The notes beneath the pieces are model-generated. The model had not been told where the DNA came from and ran no database searches. It saw nothing but the letters and a program-made list of their open reading frames with translations. A DNA stretch of 64,000 nt from the NCBI RefSeq assembly GCF_011386835.1, contig NC_088800.1, positions 12,796,572-12,860,571 of the forward strand, given 5' to 3'. Positions within the stretch are counted from its first letter, which is position 1; each line of letters opens with the position of its first letter. Both the position numbers and the translations under genes were made by a program. The stretch comes from Chrysemys picta bellii (lineage: Eukaryota > Chordata > Testudines > Emydidae). Positions 44,905-56,849 of the stretch are shown here, in pieces.

Positions 44905-46459
44905 AAATGATCTGGACAAACTGGAGAAGTGGTCTGAAGTAAATAGGATGAAATTCAATAAGGACAAATGCAAAGTACTCCACTTAGGAAGGAACAGTCA
45001 GTTGCACAGGTACAAAATGGGAAATGACGACCTAGGAAGGAGTACTGCGGAAAGGGATCTGGGGATCATAGTGGATCACAAGCTAAATATGAGTCAACAG
45101 TGTAACACTGTTGCAAAAAAAGCGAACATCATTCTGGGATGTATTAGCAGGAGTGTTGTAAGCAAGACATGAGAAGTAATTCTTCTGCTCTACTCCGTGC
45201 TGATTAGGCCTCAACTGGAGTATTGTGTCCACTTCTGGACACCACGTTTCAGGAAAGATGTGGACAAACTGGAGAAAGTCCAGAGAAGAGCAACAAAAAT
45301 GATTAAAGGTCTAGACCAGTGTTTCCCAAACTTGGGACACCGCTTGTGTAGGGAAAGCCCCTGGCGGGCCGGGCTGGTTTGTTTACCTGCTGCGTCCGCA
45401 GGTCCGGCCGATCGCGGCTTCCAGTGGCCGCGGTTTGCTGCTCCAGGCCAATGGGAGCTGCTGGAAGCGACGCGGGCCAAGGGACGTACTGGTTCCCAGT
45501 GTCTCCCACCTTCCTCAGTGTACCCACATAAGAACAGGCAGAATCTGGCACTTGAGGACTGATCCCAAAGAAGCAAGTGCCTGCTGGGAGATGCTGATTG
45601 CTCCCAACTCCCACTGCTGCCAATCAGCACATTGCAAGAGCAGGCTATTCTACTGTGATCTTTGCGGGGGGCCAGAGATCATGGGACCTTCCGTTTTGTA
45701 CAGCCCTAGTCTTCATTTGTCACTCGGACCCTGAATTGATTCGCAACCTGTCGGCAGGGAAAAAAAGTACATCTGCATCTTTGCGCAATGCCCGAAAAGT
45801 ACGTGTCTGCAGATTGCACCCGAGGCCAGGCAGCTGTAATAGCAGAGCACCCAAGGACCCCATAACAGGTGGTAGTGGAAGACAAGGCAGAGCAACAAAT
45901 GTATGTCAGTGAAATGTCAGCAGCATTCCCTTTGGCCCTGGCAGGATCTCTGTGTTCTAGCTGGCACTATGACACGAAACTTAATGGTCACATCGAAAAA
46001 AATAGGAATGGGCTAGAGAAGATAAATCAGGCACTCTTATTTACTGCCTCACAATACAAGGGGACAGTCAAGAACATTCAAAGGCAACAATTTCAAAACT
46101 GATACAAGGAGATACCCGTTTACACAAGATAATGAACCTGTGGAACGCCTTGCCACCCAATATCTTGGAGGCAGAGAGGATTCCAAATAGGAATTGGACA
46201 TTTAAATGGCTAATGGAAACGTCCACATTTACATTGAATGGGGTAATTTATTTTTTTAGAAGGAAAACAAACCCTCATGCTTCAAGACATAAACCAGCCA
46301 CTAACCGACGGGGGTCAGGAAGAAACTTTCCTTTGGGGAAAGTTATTCCATAATTATCTATGGTGGGGTTTCTTGCATCAGCCTCGTAAGCAACTGGCAC
46401 TGGCCACTGTTAGAGACAGGATCCTGGACTACTCAATTCACTAGTCTGATTCAGTATGA
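44905..46459 (+). mobile_element. CR1 LINE 3' region, broken by other sequence
   Basis: Two CR1 blocks are present. The first (about 44905-45316) carries AAATTCAATAAGGACAAATG, AATATGAGTCAACAGTGT, CTCAACTGGAGTATTGTGTC and AAGAGCAACAAAAATGATTA. The second (about 45960-46459) carries GGGGACAGTCAAGAACATTC, the ACGGGGGTCAGGAAGAAAC block and CTGTTAGAGACAGGATCCTG. Between them lie a truncated hairpin element and about 460 bp of unrelated sequence, so part of the CR1 is missing. A second hairpin adjoins its 3' end. Confidence 0.75.
45317..45492. mobile_element. Hairpin element, one arm only
   Basis: Starts CAGTGTTTCCCAAACTTGGG inside the CR1 and runs to the GCGGGCCAAGGGACGTACTGG block at the hairpin centre, then stops. 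The complementary arm and the second duplication are absent. Confidence 0.8.
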
Positions 46460-46792
46460 CAGTGTTTCCCAAACTTGGGATGCCACTTGTGCAGAGAAAG
46501 CCCCAGGCGGGCCGGGCCGGTTTGTTTACCTGCCGCGTCTGCAGGTTCGGCTGATCGCGGCTCCCACTGGCCACGGTTCGCTGCTCCAGGCCAATGGGAG
46601 CTACAGGAAGCGTCGTGGGCCAAGGGACATACTGGCCGCCACTTCCAGCAGCTCCCATTGGCCTGGAGCAGCGAAACGCGGCCAGTGGGAGCCGCGATCA
46701 GCCAGACTTGCGGACGCAGCAAGTAAACAAACTGGCCTGGCCCACCAGGGGCTTTCCCTACACAAGCGGCGTCCCAAGTTTGGGAAACACTG
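46460..46792. mobile_element. Full-length hairpin hAT-like element
   Basis: 333 bp, same structure and length as 19889-20221. The flanks are CAGTATGA (46452-46459) and CTGTATGA (46793-46800), 7 of 8 identical. It was inserted at the very end of the CR1 3' UTR. Confidence 0.9.
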
Positions 46793-47517
46793 CTGTATGA
46801 TAATCCCTGCGTGGCTCTGACAGGAGAGTAGCATCAGAATGGCTGTCATGGGGTTTTCTAGCGTGCCCTGTAACTGAACTGAGGCTATTGAGGCAGAAAG
46901 GACACTACAAGACAGCGATATCAGAACAAGTGGCATTTACTCCTGCAAAGGAAGAGAAAAACATGACTTGTCACATTCCCAATAGCTCTGAGATAAAATA
47001 AATACAGGACAATGCTGGCAGGAGGCATGCTGGGTGAGAAAGCTGCCAAGCAGCAGAGTATGTTAATAAGTGACACAGACGTGACAAGGCAGGGGGATTC
47101 ACTGGAGAATTTCAGAGGGACAGTGAATACTTCAAGCCAGACTACACGCGTAACATTTCAGAAGGAAGGATGGCATACTATCACAGATAGCCAGCAGGGG
47201 AGAGATGATTTTCAGTAGTCATTAGTCAAGGTGTAATGTAAGGAACTGGAGAATGGCTCTCAGGCTTGATAACACTATAGCACTTTTAATCTAATCCGGA
47301 TCAATAGCGAGCAAAAGTCATTACTCTGGGATGGCTGTTTGATGACCTAGGTGAAATGAGTTGGTGAGTCTCACTCCAGTTTCTGGAGGAGACGCAGCCA
47401 GAAGTACTAAACCCCCTTGCCACAATTGGCAGTAACAGGTACCTTTCGGCAATCTTAGCAACATCCCTTCCTCCCCTGCCACAGGTCTTACCAGGCATGA
47501 GGGAGCACAGAGGAAGG
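46793..47517. other. Unannotated non-coding sequence
   Basis: No feature is supported. Confidence 0.3.
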
Positions 47518-47745
47518 CAGGATAGTCCAGTGGTTAAGGCTTGAGGGTAGGACTTTGGAGACTTGGGTTTAACTCCCTGCATTGCTATAGACTTCCTGTG
47601 TGACATTGGGCAAGTCACTTAGTCTCCCTGTGCCTTCTTTCCCCTCTCTACAATGGAGATAATGGTACTTCCCTACCTCGTCCGAGGGTAAATACATTAA
47701 AAGTTACTCAGATACTACAGGGGACCAGATAAGCACCTAATATAG
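47518..47745 (+). repeat. MIR-like SINE with tRNA head
   Basis: GTCCAGTGGTTAAGGC (A box), TTGGGTTTAACTCCCTGC (B box), GTGACATTGGGCAAGTCACT, TAGTCTCCCTGTGCC and ATGGAGATAATGGTACTTCC appear in the standard order. Confidence 0.78.
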
Positions 47746-50700
47746 ATAGGTAAGGGGCATCAGCAGAGCTGGCATGTGGGGGAAGCTGGCACCACCATTG
47801 CTCGTGCTACACCATAGAAAACATCATACTCCATGGCTGTAAATCTGGTGCTTTGCACCAGCACTAAATTCACTGGGCCTGGCGTTGGGAGACATGGAGG
47901 TGGGGACCCTCGTAGTCACTATGGAACGCTCAGTGTCTACCTTTCTTGTGCAGATGAGACCCACAGATGGATTTGCATTATGCACAAATAGTTGTGTCCT
48001 AAAGGCATTTACGTGGCAGTTGTGTTTTCTGCCCTTGCCAGCCCAGCACTGAAAAAGGTCTAAGTACAGCCTGAATCTATTCAGACACGAGTGGATCTGC
48101 TGCTGGAAATGGAACAAGATGTATTTGGCGGGTGGTTGTTTGCTTTTAAATAGGATCTTTAGAAGGACCTTTTGTTTCCTAAGGGAAACAGTCAAGTTTT
48201 TCATTCCCTGCCTCCTCTGAAGAATTTAATGGGCAGGTGAACTCTGGGGCACGGAAGCTTCCCATGACTAAGAATGGAGTGTGCATGTTGCTTTATACCC
48301 CACAGTACCGGGATGTGGTGGTGGGGAGGCGGGCAGCTTTCTGAAGATAACTGCAGCCCTTCATGCTTAATGGTCTGCTTCATCTTCCAGTATCTACCGT
48401 TGTCTGTACACCGGGTCTAACTCAGTTTGCACTGGGACACCACTGCAGGATTTACTATACACACAGCAGTCTCACTAGCACCTGGCTTACACTGTCCTGG
48501 AGGCTGCGACGTACAGTGTGACTCTTGACCTGCTCCTGAAGCGTTAGGAATGAGACTTGAAATCCCACCAGCTAATTTTCTGTGTTGGAACACGTGCTCT
48601 GACTGCTGCTCTGTGCATCATTTTCCCTTAGAGAGAGTCAAATCCTGGTTCTTTCCAAGCACCTCCTTGAGCGAGAGGAGCAGAAGCTACTGTCACCTTC
48701 CTTGTCAGTGCAACAATCTGCATGGAACTTGGAGGGTGGAGCACTGTTTGCAAGAGGGACAAGTTTGGCGGAGGCAGCAGGAATTCAGTCTGTGACCACA
48801 TGGCTGGAATGCTGGCAGCTGTTGCAGCATTCAGAAATACATATTTCTCTTAATAAAGGACCAATTTAGTTTTATTACCATGGAGTGGAGTCCTTTCAAG
48901 CTATCACCAAGTGCAGTACAACACAGTCTCTGTTATTATTAATGCTGATATAATTTATGTTGTCTTGGCCTCTGATGTTACGTGCTTTACCGTAAACCTG
49001 TAAGCATGGGAGGCACTAAAGGGCAAACGAGACCATAGGAATAGGACTGGATCTGTATCGGAGCCAGTCTGAAGGAGATGCGTTTGAGCTTGCCAGACCC
49101 CAACAGCCCAGGTTTGGCTCACTCAGGGTTGCCACCTTTCTTTCACAACCTGGTATTGTGATGTTGTGTCACCGAGCTGGACTCAGAGGAGAGGACTGGT
49201 TGTTTCCCGGTAGTTAGATCTTTATTCCCCAGAGTGCCCCAGGCCAGGATGCTATGGAGCCAGCCCAGGCCATAGCAGATGTACTTTGTCCCTCTTCAAA
49301 CTCCCACCCAGATACTCTCAATTGCAATCCTACCTGCAGACTCCAAAACACCCTCCCCCTCTGACCCTTACGCATTTGCCTCTTCATTACAGGCGGGCAC
49401 CCAGCCTCACTGACCACCAACTCCGGCGCTACTCCTAGAGCTTGGTGGTGAGGGTGTGACAGGCTGGTGGTACTGGTTGTGGTGGTAAAGACTTTCAACT
49501 TTCTTTGAAGTGTCTAGAACTGGCCAGTGCTGGTGCCAGGATTCAGGACTAGATGGACCAATGGAGTGATCCACTATGGCCAATATTAATGTGTTAAAAT
49601 CTTCACAAGGAAAGACTGAGCAAGCAACATAAGAGAAAAGACAGAGAGGGAGAGAAAGCTTTGTCATATTCCAGCAGAGGAAGTTAACAGTCACCAGCCC
49701 ATCTGAGACAGCACATTAGAGTTCAGACGAGTCTGTGAAGCGTTATTGTAACTGAAGGGCAGGTTCTGGGGATGCTGTGTACCAAGGAGCCAGCAGCTCT
49801 TTCTTAGCTAGGCCGATAGGGTTACTCTACTAGAAAAGGCCAGCTCTATTCACAAGTCCAACGAGCGATCTCATGCTGACAACATGATGTCATGCTGCAG
49901 GGAACCCCATACCGCAGACTGTTAGAGCAAGCGTTTCCCTACTGCAAAGCAAGGGAGGCAGAAGAATGTATGTAAGGAAAGGTGGGGCTGACAGACCGTA
50001 TTTAAGAGAGCTACCTCCCAACAGGAGAGGATCCTGAGAGAGGAGACAGACAGACTGGGACCACAAAGGCAGCATTCACAGTGTCCAGGAAATCATATTG
50101 TTGGATCAACTTTTCCAGCCTCTGGACCAAATTTTCCCCTCAGTTACGTTTGTGTAAATCTGGAGTAACTTCACTGGGCCATATTCAGACTTCGGGTAGG
50201 CAGGTATAATTGCATCAGGTCTGAATTTGGCCCACTTGGGTTTGATAATCCTCTCACATGCACCACTTCTCACCTGGGCACCAGTTTTCCACTGACCCTC
50301 CCCTGACTTCAGCAGAGTTATTCCAGCCTGACATTATCTGCCCCTGGATTCTCAGCACTTTACAGCGATTTACACTGACATTTAAGAGCAGAACTTGGAC
50401 CCTCGATGACAAATGCTTTCCTAGTCACAGCAAGTTCGGAGGTTAATTTCCAAAAGACCGATGGTGGAAGTTATTTTCTAGTGACACGAAACACAGCTGT
50501 AGCACAGTAACATTTGATAGTGTCGCTGCTTAATGACCCAAGAAATGCCTGCAGCCAAATCACCCTGTGCTCTGACCCTCTCAGATCTCACAGGCTTTTC
50601 AATAGTTCAGCAGATCCCACCCGGAGAGACATAAGTGAGTGATACATGGGTGGCCACAACTCAGTCAGGTAATTCCCAGGGCTCCGTCTCAGGGATCCAG

Positions 50701-51295
50701 GGTGTGGGACAGGTAGAAGGATACATTACATTCATTTGTAAGTGCACACTGGATGTGGTCTGGCCCGCCACCACTGAAGCAGCTGAATGTTCACGTGAGT
50801 GTGTGAAAACAGACAGAACTGGAATCTGGAGTAGCGCTAACTTCCTACTGCAAATGACAAGGACACAAGGCCAATGGATGCTGTAGTGAAAAACTGGGAG
50901 CGATCCTGTTCGGCCTCAGCAACAGAGGCTGTGCAGCAAATTCTGGCTGCACTGAAAGAGCCATCCCGCAGGGCTTTCTGAACAGGAATCATGTGAAGAG
51001 GCTGGGATTGAATTTCCTCATCCCCAGAAAAAGCCATTTTCTGTCCAAAAGAACAATTTTGATGAAAAATCCATGACCCGCTCTAGCAGAAGAAGCGGGT
51101 TCAGGAAGAGACAGGGAGCTTCTCTCATAATGAAATATGATTGCTTGGCATTTTGGTGCGGAGGGAGGAGAGCTCGTTAGACCTTGTCTACAGAGATGGA
51201 AGGGGTTTGCTGTAGGAACTCCACCACCCCAGGCATCGGTAGCTAGGTCCCCAGTTGCATCTAAACTGGGGGTTGGTAGCTACGTCAACCAACAT
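47746..51295. other. Unannotated non-coding sequence
   Basis: No exon or complete repeat is supported. A decayed palindromic-family fragment is suggested at about 50110-50240 (GTAAATCTGGAGTAACTTCA with CTGAATTTGGCCCA). Frames of 60-126 codons have no domain content. Confidence 0.3.
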
Positions 51296-51628
51296 CAGTG
51301 TTTCTCAAACTGGGGCCGCCGCTTATTCAGGGAAAGCCCCTGGCGGGCCGGGCTGGTTTGTTTACCTGCCCCGTCCTGAGATCTGGCCGATCGCGGCTCC
51401 CACTGGCCGCGGTTCACCGCTGCAGGCCAATGGGAGCTGCTGGAAGCGGTGGCCAGTACATCCCTCGGCCCGCGCAGCTTCCAGCAGCTCCCATTGGCCT
51501 GGTGCGGCGAACCGCGGCCAGTGGGAGTCGCAATCGGCCGGACTTGTGGACGGGGCAGGTAAACAAACCGGCCCGGCCCGCTAGGGGCTTTCCCTACACA
51601 AGCGACATCCCAAGTTTGAGAAACCCTG
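51296..51628. mobile_element. Hairpin element (older of a nested pair)
   Basis: The ends are CAGTGTTTCTCAAACTGGGG and the complement of CAGGGTTTCTCAAACTTGGG. It is 333 bp, with arms as in the other hairpins. The left flank is ACCAACAT (51288-51295). The right duplication, ACCTACAT, appears only after removing the element 51632-51829 and its own duplication, which then gives 7 of 8 agreement. Confidence 0.87.
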
Positions 51629-51631
51629 ACC

Positions 51632-51829
51632 CAGGGCCGGCTCCAGCATTTCTGCCGCCCCAAGCAAAAAAAAAAAAAAGCCACGATCAGCGGCGGCAGT
51701 TCAGCGGCAGGTCCTTCGCTCCTACAGGGAGTGAGGGACCTGCCGCCCCCGAATTGCCGCAAGTGCCGCCCCTCTCCCTTGGCCGCCCCAAGCACCTGCT
51801 TGTTAAGCTGGTGCCTGGAGCCGGCCCTG
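51632..51829. mobile_element. Non-autonomous hAT element (younger of a nested pair)
   Basis: The ends are CAGGGCCGGCTCCAGCATT and the complement of CAGGGCCGGCTCCAGGCACC. A perfect 8-bp duplication CCCTGACC lies at 51624-51631 and 51830-51837. It has inserted across the right edge of the hairpin element. An A run occupies about 51665-51679. Confidence 0.92.
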
Positions 51830-51877
51830 CCCTGACCTACATTGTAAGTGTAGACTAGGCCTCAGTGTGCTCTAGGG

Positions 51878-51958
51878 GTCAGATCCTGAACTGGTGGTGC
51901 AGCTCCATTGAAATTGGTGTACCTACCTCCATTTACACCAGTCGGGGATCCACCAAAG
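51878..51958. repeat. Near-palindromic short repeat fragment
   Basis: GGTCAGATCCTGAACTGGTG, CTCCATTGAAATTGGTG and ATTTACACCAGTCGGGGATC follow the block order of the family at 31661-31748. Confidence 0.55.
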
Positions 51959-51964
51959 ATGTGG

Positions 51965-52212
51965 GTGGGGGCATCACACGTAGGAATGAAGGCAAGAAAT
52001 TCAAATGCAGGCTATCAGCAAAAACCTCTTTAGAGTGAGATCTACTGAGCTGAAGAACAGCATCCCGTGGGAAATGACAGAAACCCCATCATTTGGGAGA
52101 TTTAAAATCAGACTGGACAAAATGCTATTCAATGTCCTTTTGGGATAATCCTCCCACTGGCTAGACAGCTGGGCTAGGTGAGCTAATAATAGGCCTGTTA
52201 CATATTTAACCT
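51965..52212 (+). mobile_element. CR1 3' fragment
   Basis: GGGGGCATCACACGTAGGAAT, CATCATTTGGGAGATTTAAA, AATCAGACTGGACAAAATGC and GGCTAGACAGCTGGGCTAGG match the CR1 3' UTR region. Confidence 0.6.
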
Positions 52213-52974
52213 CTAGACGAATAAAAGATGGGAAAGACATTGACTAGCTGGATTTTTTATTTGCTATTCGGTGACGCAGATCTGCTTGTTTTCTGACTCT
52301 TCCTAATGACCCGTGGGTGGGCGAACCAGCCAGTCACCCAGGCATGTCTGAATACAGACAGATTTTAAGAGACCAGTCCAGAGCCAAACAACATCCAGCC
52401 CTGAGCACTGGAGGCAAAATCCAATGCAAGAAGGGGAGAGATCCCCACATATTTCACCTGTCCATGGGCTTTCCTACAGAAATCTTAAGCCATCATTCCT
52501 CTTCCAGTTCAGAAGCCATTCAAAGACACTGCAGGCAGAGCACAGCTCAGCAAGCCTCCGGGAGCCCAGGGACTCATGAAATATAGATAGGGAGTAAGGC
52601 AGGCTCGCTAGCACTGGATAAATACAAACACTATAATTGGCTCCATCTGCACTTCAAGCAAGAAATGTTTTGCATAAGGATGCAGGGCTGACTTGCCTCG
52701 ATTCAGTGATAGCTCATTCTGTTATCAGCACAACCCTGACAAATTTGCTTATTTAGCAGAGACCCCTCAGCCCAGCATGAGACAGCTAAAATACCTCTCC
52801 GTGCAGTACCTGTGCACCATATAAATGTCTTCTTGAGAACAGTCATGTGCCTCCTGTACACTGGGCTAATGGTGTCATTCACAAGCAGTCCTGTTAAATT
52901 CCTGTCTGTGTTGCATTGTACCTGGAGTTAATGGTAATTATCATTGGTGATGTAGCGTTTCACTTATATATCAC
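52213..52974. other. Unannotated non-coding sequence
   Basis: No feature is supported. Confidence 0.3.
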
Positions 52975-53500
52975 TGTTCATCAAGGGATCTCAAAGCACT
53001 CTATAAAGGTGGTCACATTTTATTAGCCCCATTTTATAGGGGGAAACCAAGGCAGGCACAGATTAGTGCAGGGATCGGCAACCTTTGGCACACGGCCCGT
53101 CAGGGAAAGCCCCTGGCGGGCCGGGCCAGTTTGTTTACCTGCCGCGTCTGCAGGTTTGGCCAATCGCAGCTCCCACTGGCCGCGGTTCACCACCCAGGCC
53201 AATGGGGGCTGCGGGAAGCGGCACGGGCTGAGGGATGTGCTGGCCATCGCTCCGGCAGCCTCAATTGGCTGGGACGGCAAACCGCGGAAGCTGCAATAGG
53301 CCAAACCTGCAGACGCGGCAGGTAAACAAACCAGCCCGGCCCGCCAGAGGCTTTCCCTGACTGGCCGCGTGCCAAAGGTTGCTGATCTCTGGGTGGAATG
53401 GTTTGCTCAGGGTCACAAAATAAGTCAGTGGGCAAGACAGGAAGAGAATGTTCCCTGTAAACTGCGGGCTTGGGTAGCTGCCCAGGAGAGATTCAAATGC
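52975..53500 (-). repeat. MIR-like SINE, antisense, split by a hairpin element
   Basis: Left part: ATCTCAAAGCACTCTATAAA, CCCCATTTTATAGGGGGAAA, CCAAGGCAGGCACAGATTAG. Right part: GGTTTGCTCAGGGTCACAAA, then ATAAGTCAGTGGGCAAGACA. The two join into one antisense MIR when 53069-53391 is removed. Confidence 0.65.
53069..53391. mobile_element. Hairpin element with CAGGGATCGGCAAC ends
   Basis: The ends CAGGGATCGGCAACCTTTGG and the complement of CAGAGATCAGCAACCTTTGG match the terminal type of 9338-9640. The GC-rich arms are shared with the CAGTGTTTCCC hairpins. No clear 8-bp duplication is visible. Confidence 0.82.
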
Positions 53501-53558
53501 CGCCCAACTGATTAGCAGAGTGCGCACAGCCAGCAGCATGTGTTCAAGTGCCCCTCCC

Positions 53559-53743
53559 CAGAGCCGACGAGAGGAGGGGAAGCTGGTACAAATCACTGGG
53601 GCCTGGCGGTCCGGAAGGGGGCCTGGGGCCCAGCTTCCCTGGCTTTCCCCCCCCCTTGCCGGCCCAGTTTAGCCAGTCCGCCCTTGCTGGGGGGCCTGGA
53701 AAAAATTTTTCACTGGGGCCCGAACCTGCTCTCGGCGGCCCTG
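53559..53743. mobile_element. Short hAT-like element
   Basis: The left end CAGAGCCGACGAGAGG and the right end complementary to CAGGGCCGCCGAGAGC are inverted. The flanks CCCCTCCC (53551-53558) and GCCTTCCC (53744-53751) agree at 6 of 8. GC-rich body, no coding content. Confidence 0.6.
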
Positions 53744-53959
53744 GCCTTCCCCGCACATGGCTCCATCCCGGGATCCTCCTGCTGGCTGTGCAGAGTGGGG
53801 GGAGGGCAGGCAGGAGAGGAGGCTGCTGATGTCAGGATGACTCCCTCCCCCCGCCCTGTACCCCATCTCCACAGAGCAAGGCAAAGGGGACACAGCCTGG
53901 CTCAGGACTTCCACAGCTGCTGCCCTGAAGAGTGAGTGAGTGAGTGCCTTTCTTTAAGA

Positions 53960-54128
53960 CAGTGTTTCCCAAACTTGGGACGCTGCTTGTGTAGGGAAAG
54001 CCCCTGGCGGGCCGGACCGGTTACCTGCCGCATCCGCAGGTCCGGCTGATCACGGCTCCCACTGGCCGCGGTTCGCTGCTCCAGGCCAATGGGAGCTGCT
54101 GGAAGCGGCGCGGGCCAGGGGAGCACTG
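53960..54128. mobile_element. Hairpin element, truncated to about one arm
   Basis: Starts CAGTGTTTCCCAAACTTGGG, runs to GGAAGCGGCGCGGGCCAGGG, then jumps to GAGCACTG. The second arm is missing. Confidence 0.78.
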
Positions 54129-54129
54129 C

Positions 54130-54263
54130 CTTATGGTAACTTTTTTAAAATATATATTATGTCTAGGTTTTTTGTTTCTACTGGTGGCGCACATCCCCAC
54201 ATACCTTGGTGCACATAACAAAATTTATTCCACACAGGGATGGAAAAAATTAGAGGAAACACA
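54130..54263 (-). repeat. Probable hAT-family fragment, antisense
   Basis: The reverse complement begins GTGTTTCCTCTAATTTTTTC, then CCATCCCTGTGTGGAATAAA and GTGCGCCACCAGTAGAAAC, which I recognise as a common turtle repeat. Edges are approximate. Confidence 0.45.
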
Positions 54264-55850
54264 TGACTCCCATTACCTAATGGCAGCATACAGGTAAGGA
54301 TAGATATTGTGAAATGTTAGTGGATTAGAAGTGAAATCACAGTCAATTATGATGTTAGCATCTTAGAAGCAGGATTGTTTGTCACAAGTCCCACATTTTG
54401 CAGGACTGTCTCAAGTTTCAGAAGTCAGTCCTGCAAGGTGGGCTTGTGGGACAGAGAAACTCCACGGATTATCATGGCGACCTTGCATGGTGATGTGACA
54501 TCACAATATTAAGGTGTTGTGAGGGGGAGGAGTTTGTTCTGCAGGGCAAATCTGAGAGATGGCAATGCTCTCGGTGATGCAGGAGCAGCCAGCCCTTGCC
54601 CTCCCATATGCATTCTTGGGACAGGATCAGGGCCAGTCAGGTGCTTGCATACCCGTTGATTAGAATGAAACACAAGACAACATATAGCACAAGGCCATAG
54701 GGCCCCACTGGGGTCACTTTCTTCTCTGTATATTTCATGCCCCTAGGGTGCAGAAAGGGTTAAATGTTGCATCCACCCTAGCCCTCTTTTTACCCCACCT
54801 TCGTTCCTTTAAACACTGGAGGATAGGAGACCTTCCGAAAGAGCAACTGTGCTTAAATTGAATGCCGCAGTGATGTTTAATGCAGCAGATCAGCTGTTTG
54901 ATGTACACTCAAAAGCCCAAAGCCAAATCACAGGGGGACAAATGCTGAGCGAGGATCTGAGCCCCCACAAGAATCACTGCTAGTACTCAGCCCCTCTTAG
55001 GAAGCTTACTGCAGGCAGAAGAAACTCAGTCACGTATGTTGCTAATTATTAGAGCTATTGCTTATTAATCTACCATGTGATCACCAGGCTGACACAATGA
55101 CATAATGGGGATCTAATCCACTCCACCCTGGACAGTTGGAAATATTGCGTCAGAAGATACCTGCGTCTCTCCCAAGCATGAGTTCTTAAGAAGAATGCAG
55201 GCAGCTAGGTGTCCTCAAAAGGGATGCTTATTTTAGGCCCTGCCTTGTGCTATGAGGAAAGCTTTTTATTGCTCATTTGCCCTGAACAAATCTCACTGCT
55301 CGTGTGTGGAATTGGTTAATGCATGCGGAATCCCACCACAGAAGGCATTTTAATTTGGTGACCTGGAGAGCTTCAGCCCTAGTCCCACCTGTAATTTTTG
55401 CTAATGTCAGTGACTCAGGAGGGGAACAGCTTCCTTCAAAAAGTTTCTAATCCTGCAGACCTTTGAACAGATTATTTTTATTTTGGCTGGACAAGCCTCC
55501 ACTTCAGACAGCAAAATCCTTGTTTTACACTTACTCATGGGGCGTGCAAACCTGGATGATGAGGGGTTAAATTTGTTCACAGTGAAAGGTTAAAATCCAT
55601 GTGCATTTTATATAACAACCTGGTATATGGATTGGGCCAGCTCTTTCTCAGACCCAAAGTCCAGAGTTTGGTCTGGAGACCAGAAGCCGTGCAAATAGTG
55701 ATTAGCTAAGAGAAAAGCAGAATAAACAAGATGACATTGCCTTTGCTAAGATCAGCTTGGTCAGTAGAAATGCCAGATGTTGAAGCAATAACTGAATAAT
55801 TATGTTTCATCCAATGTTTCAAATTGAACAAAGGATCCCTGTTCCTATTG
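54264..55850. other. Unannotated non-coding sequence
   Basis: No gene or recognisable repeat. Confidence 0.3.
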
Positions 55851-56431
55851 TGTTTCTCCTGAAGGGAAAACAGTCTTCCCACAGATCCAACCTTGAGTTT
55901 ATGAAAATTGGCACGTCAGTATAATGATATGGCATCCTTCCACCTCCCTTCCCAGGGACCAATGCCCTGCCTTAAAGCATAAAGGAAACAATCTGTATTA
56001 CCATATCCTTTCACTGTTTCTTTGCTTTAACCCCTAGGAATGTACCTGTTGGACAATCAAAGGAGTTGTTCCATTCCTATGGACCCCAAATCAGAATTCA
56101 ACATATATATTTTATACTAATAACATTTTATCAAAGTATTAATTAAATGTTAACTTGCTAACTTGAGACCATGGGCGGAGACATTATGTAACCTTTTTAA
56201 CCATTGGCTATCTTGTCTTGCTGCAAAACCTATCCCGGGGTGTGGAACTGCCTACCCTGTCACTTTCCCCCACCCATGGTACATCTATATATTCCATTGT
56301 AATCAATTGATTGACAATGTCTCTGAGCCTAATAAGCCAGGTGACACTCCGCCAGCGCTGTGTGTAATAAACCCCTATGCTTTGACCTCTACACGGTGTG
56401 GATTTATGTCCTTCAACGGTGTGGCATAGCA
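55851..56431 (+). mobile_element. Candidate solo LTR with polyadenylation signal
   Basis: A unit can be drawn with TG at 55851 and CA at 56430-56431, flanked by ATTG on both sides (55847-55850 and 56432-56435). It contains a TATA-like CTATATATT at 56285-56293 and AATAAA at 56366-56371, in the order and spacing of an LTR. No proviral genes flank it. The exact edges are inferred and would change if the four-base match were chance. Confidence 0.5.
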
Positions 56432-56849
56432 ATTGTTAGGGGCCTGACCCAGAGCCCATCGCAGTCTGTGGGAAACTTGCATTGACTTTAACAGCCGGTG
56501 GAACAGGCCCTAGGAAAGCAAAGGTATTGGATTCAGGTGTCTTCTCTCTCCAGCAGGGCTGAGTGAAATTCAGATGGAATCGTCATCATATCCATGAGCA
56601 AGCAGCAGCATTTTGGGAAGGGCATTATAAAGAACAGATTCTTGCCATGCGATCTGGAGTGTTTTCCTCTAACCCTGTAGCAGGAAGGGAGCTGGGGAAG
56701 CTACTAAGCAGAAGTTCTCTACTGAAGCAGAGAGAGAGTGTGGCATTATCCTTAGTGATATTCTTTTTCTTATTCTAATCATGTTCTTTGACTAATGTCA
56801 AAAGAAAGCAACTTTTTCTGGGAGTCTCTGCCACTGTCCCATGACCACA

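Noticed and set aside
51298..51858. 186-codon plus-strand frame
   Set aside because: It is a readthrough of hairpin and hAT sequence. The same translated words recur at every hairpin copy.
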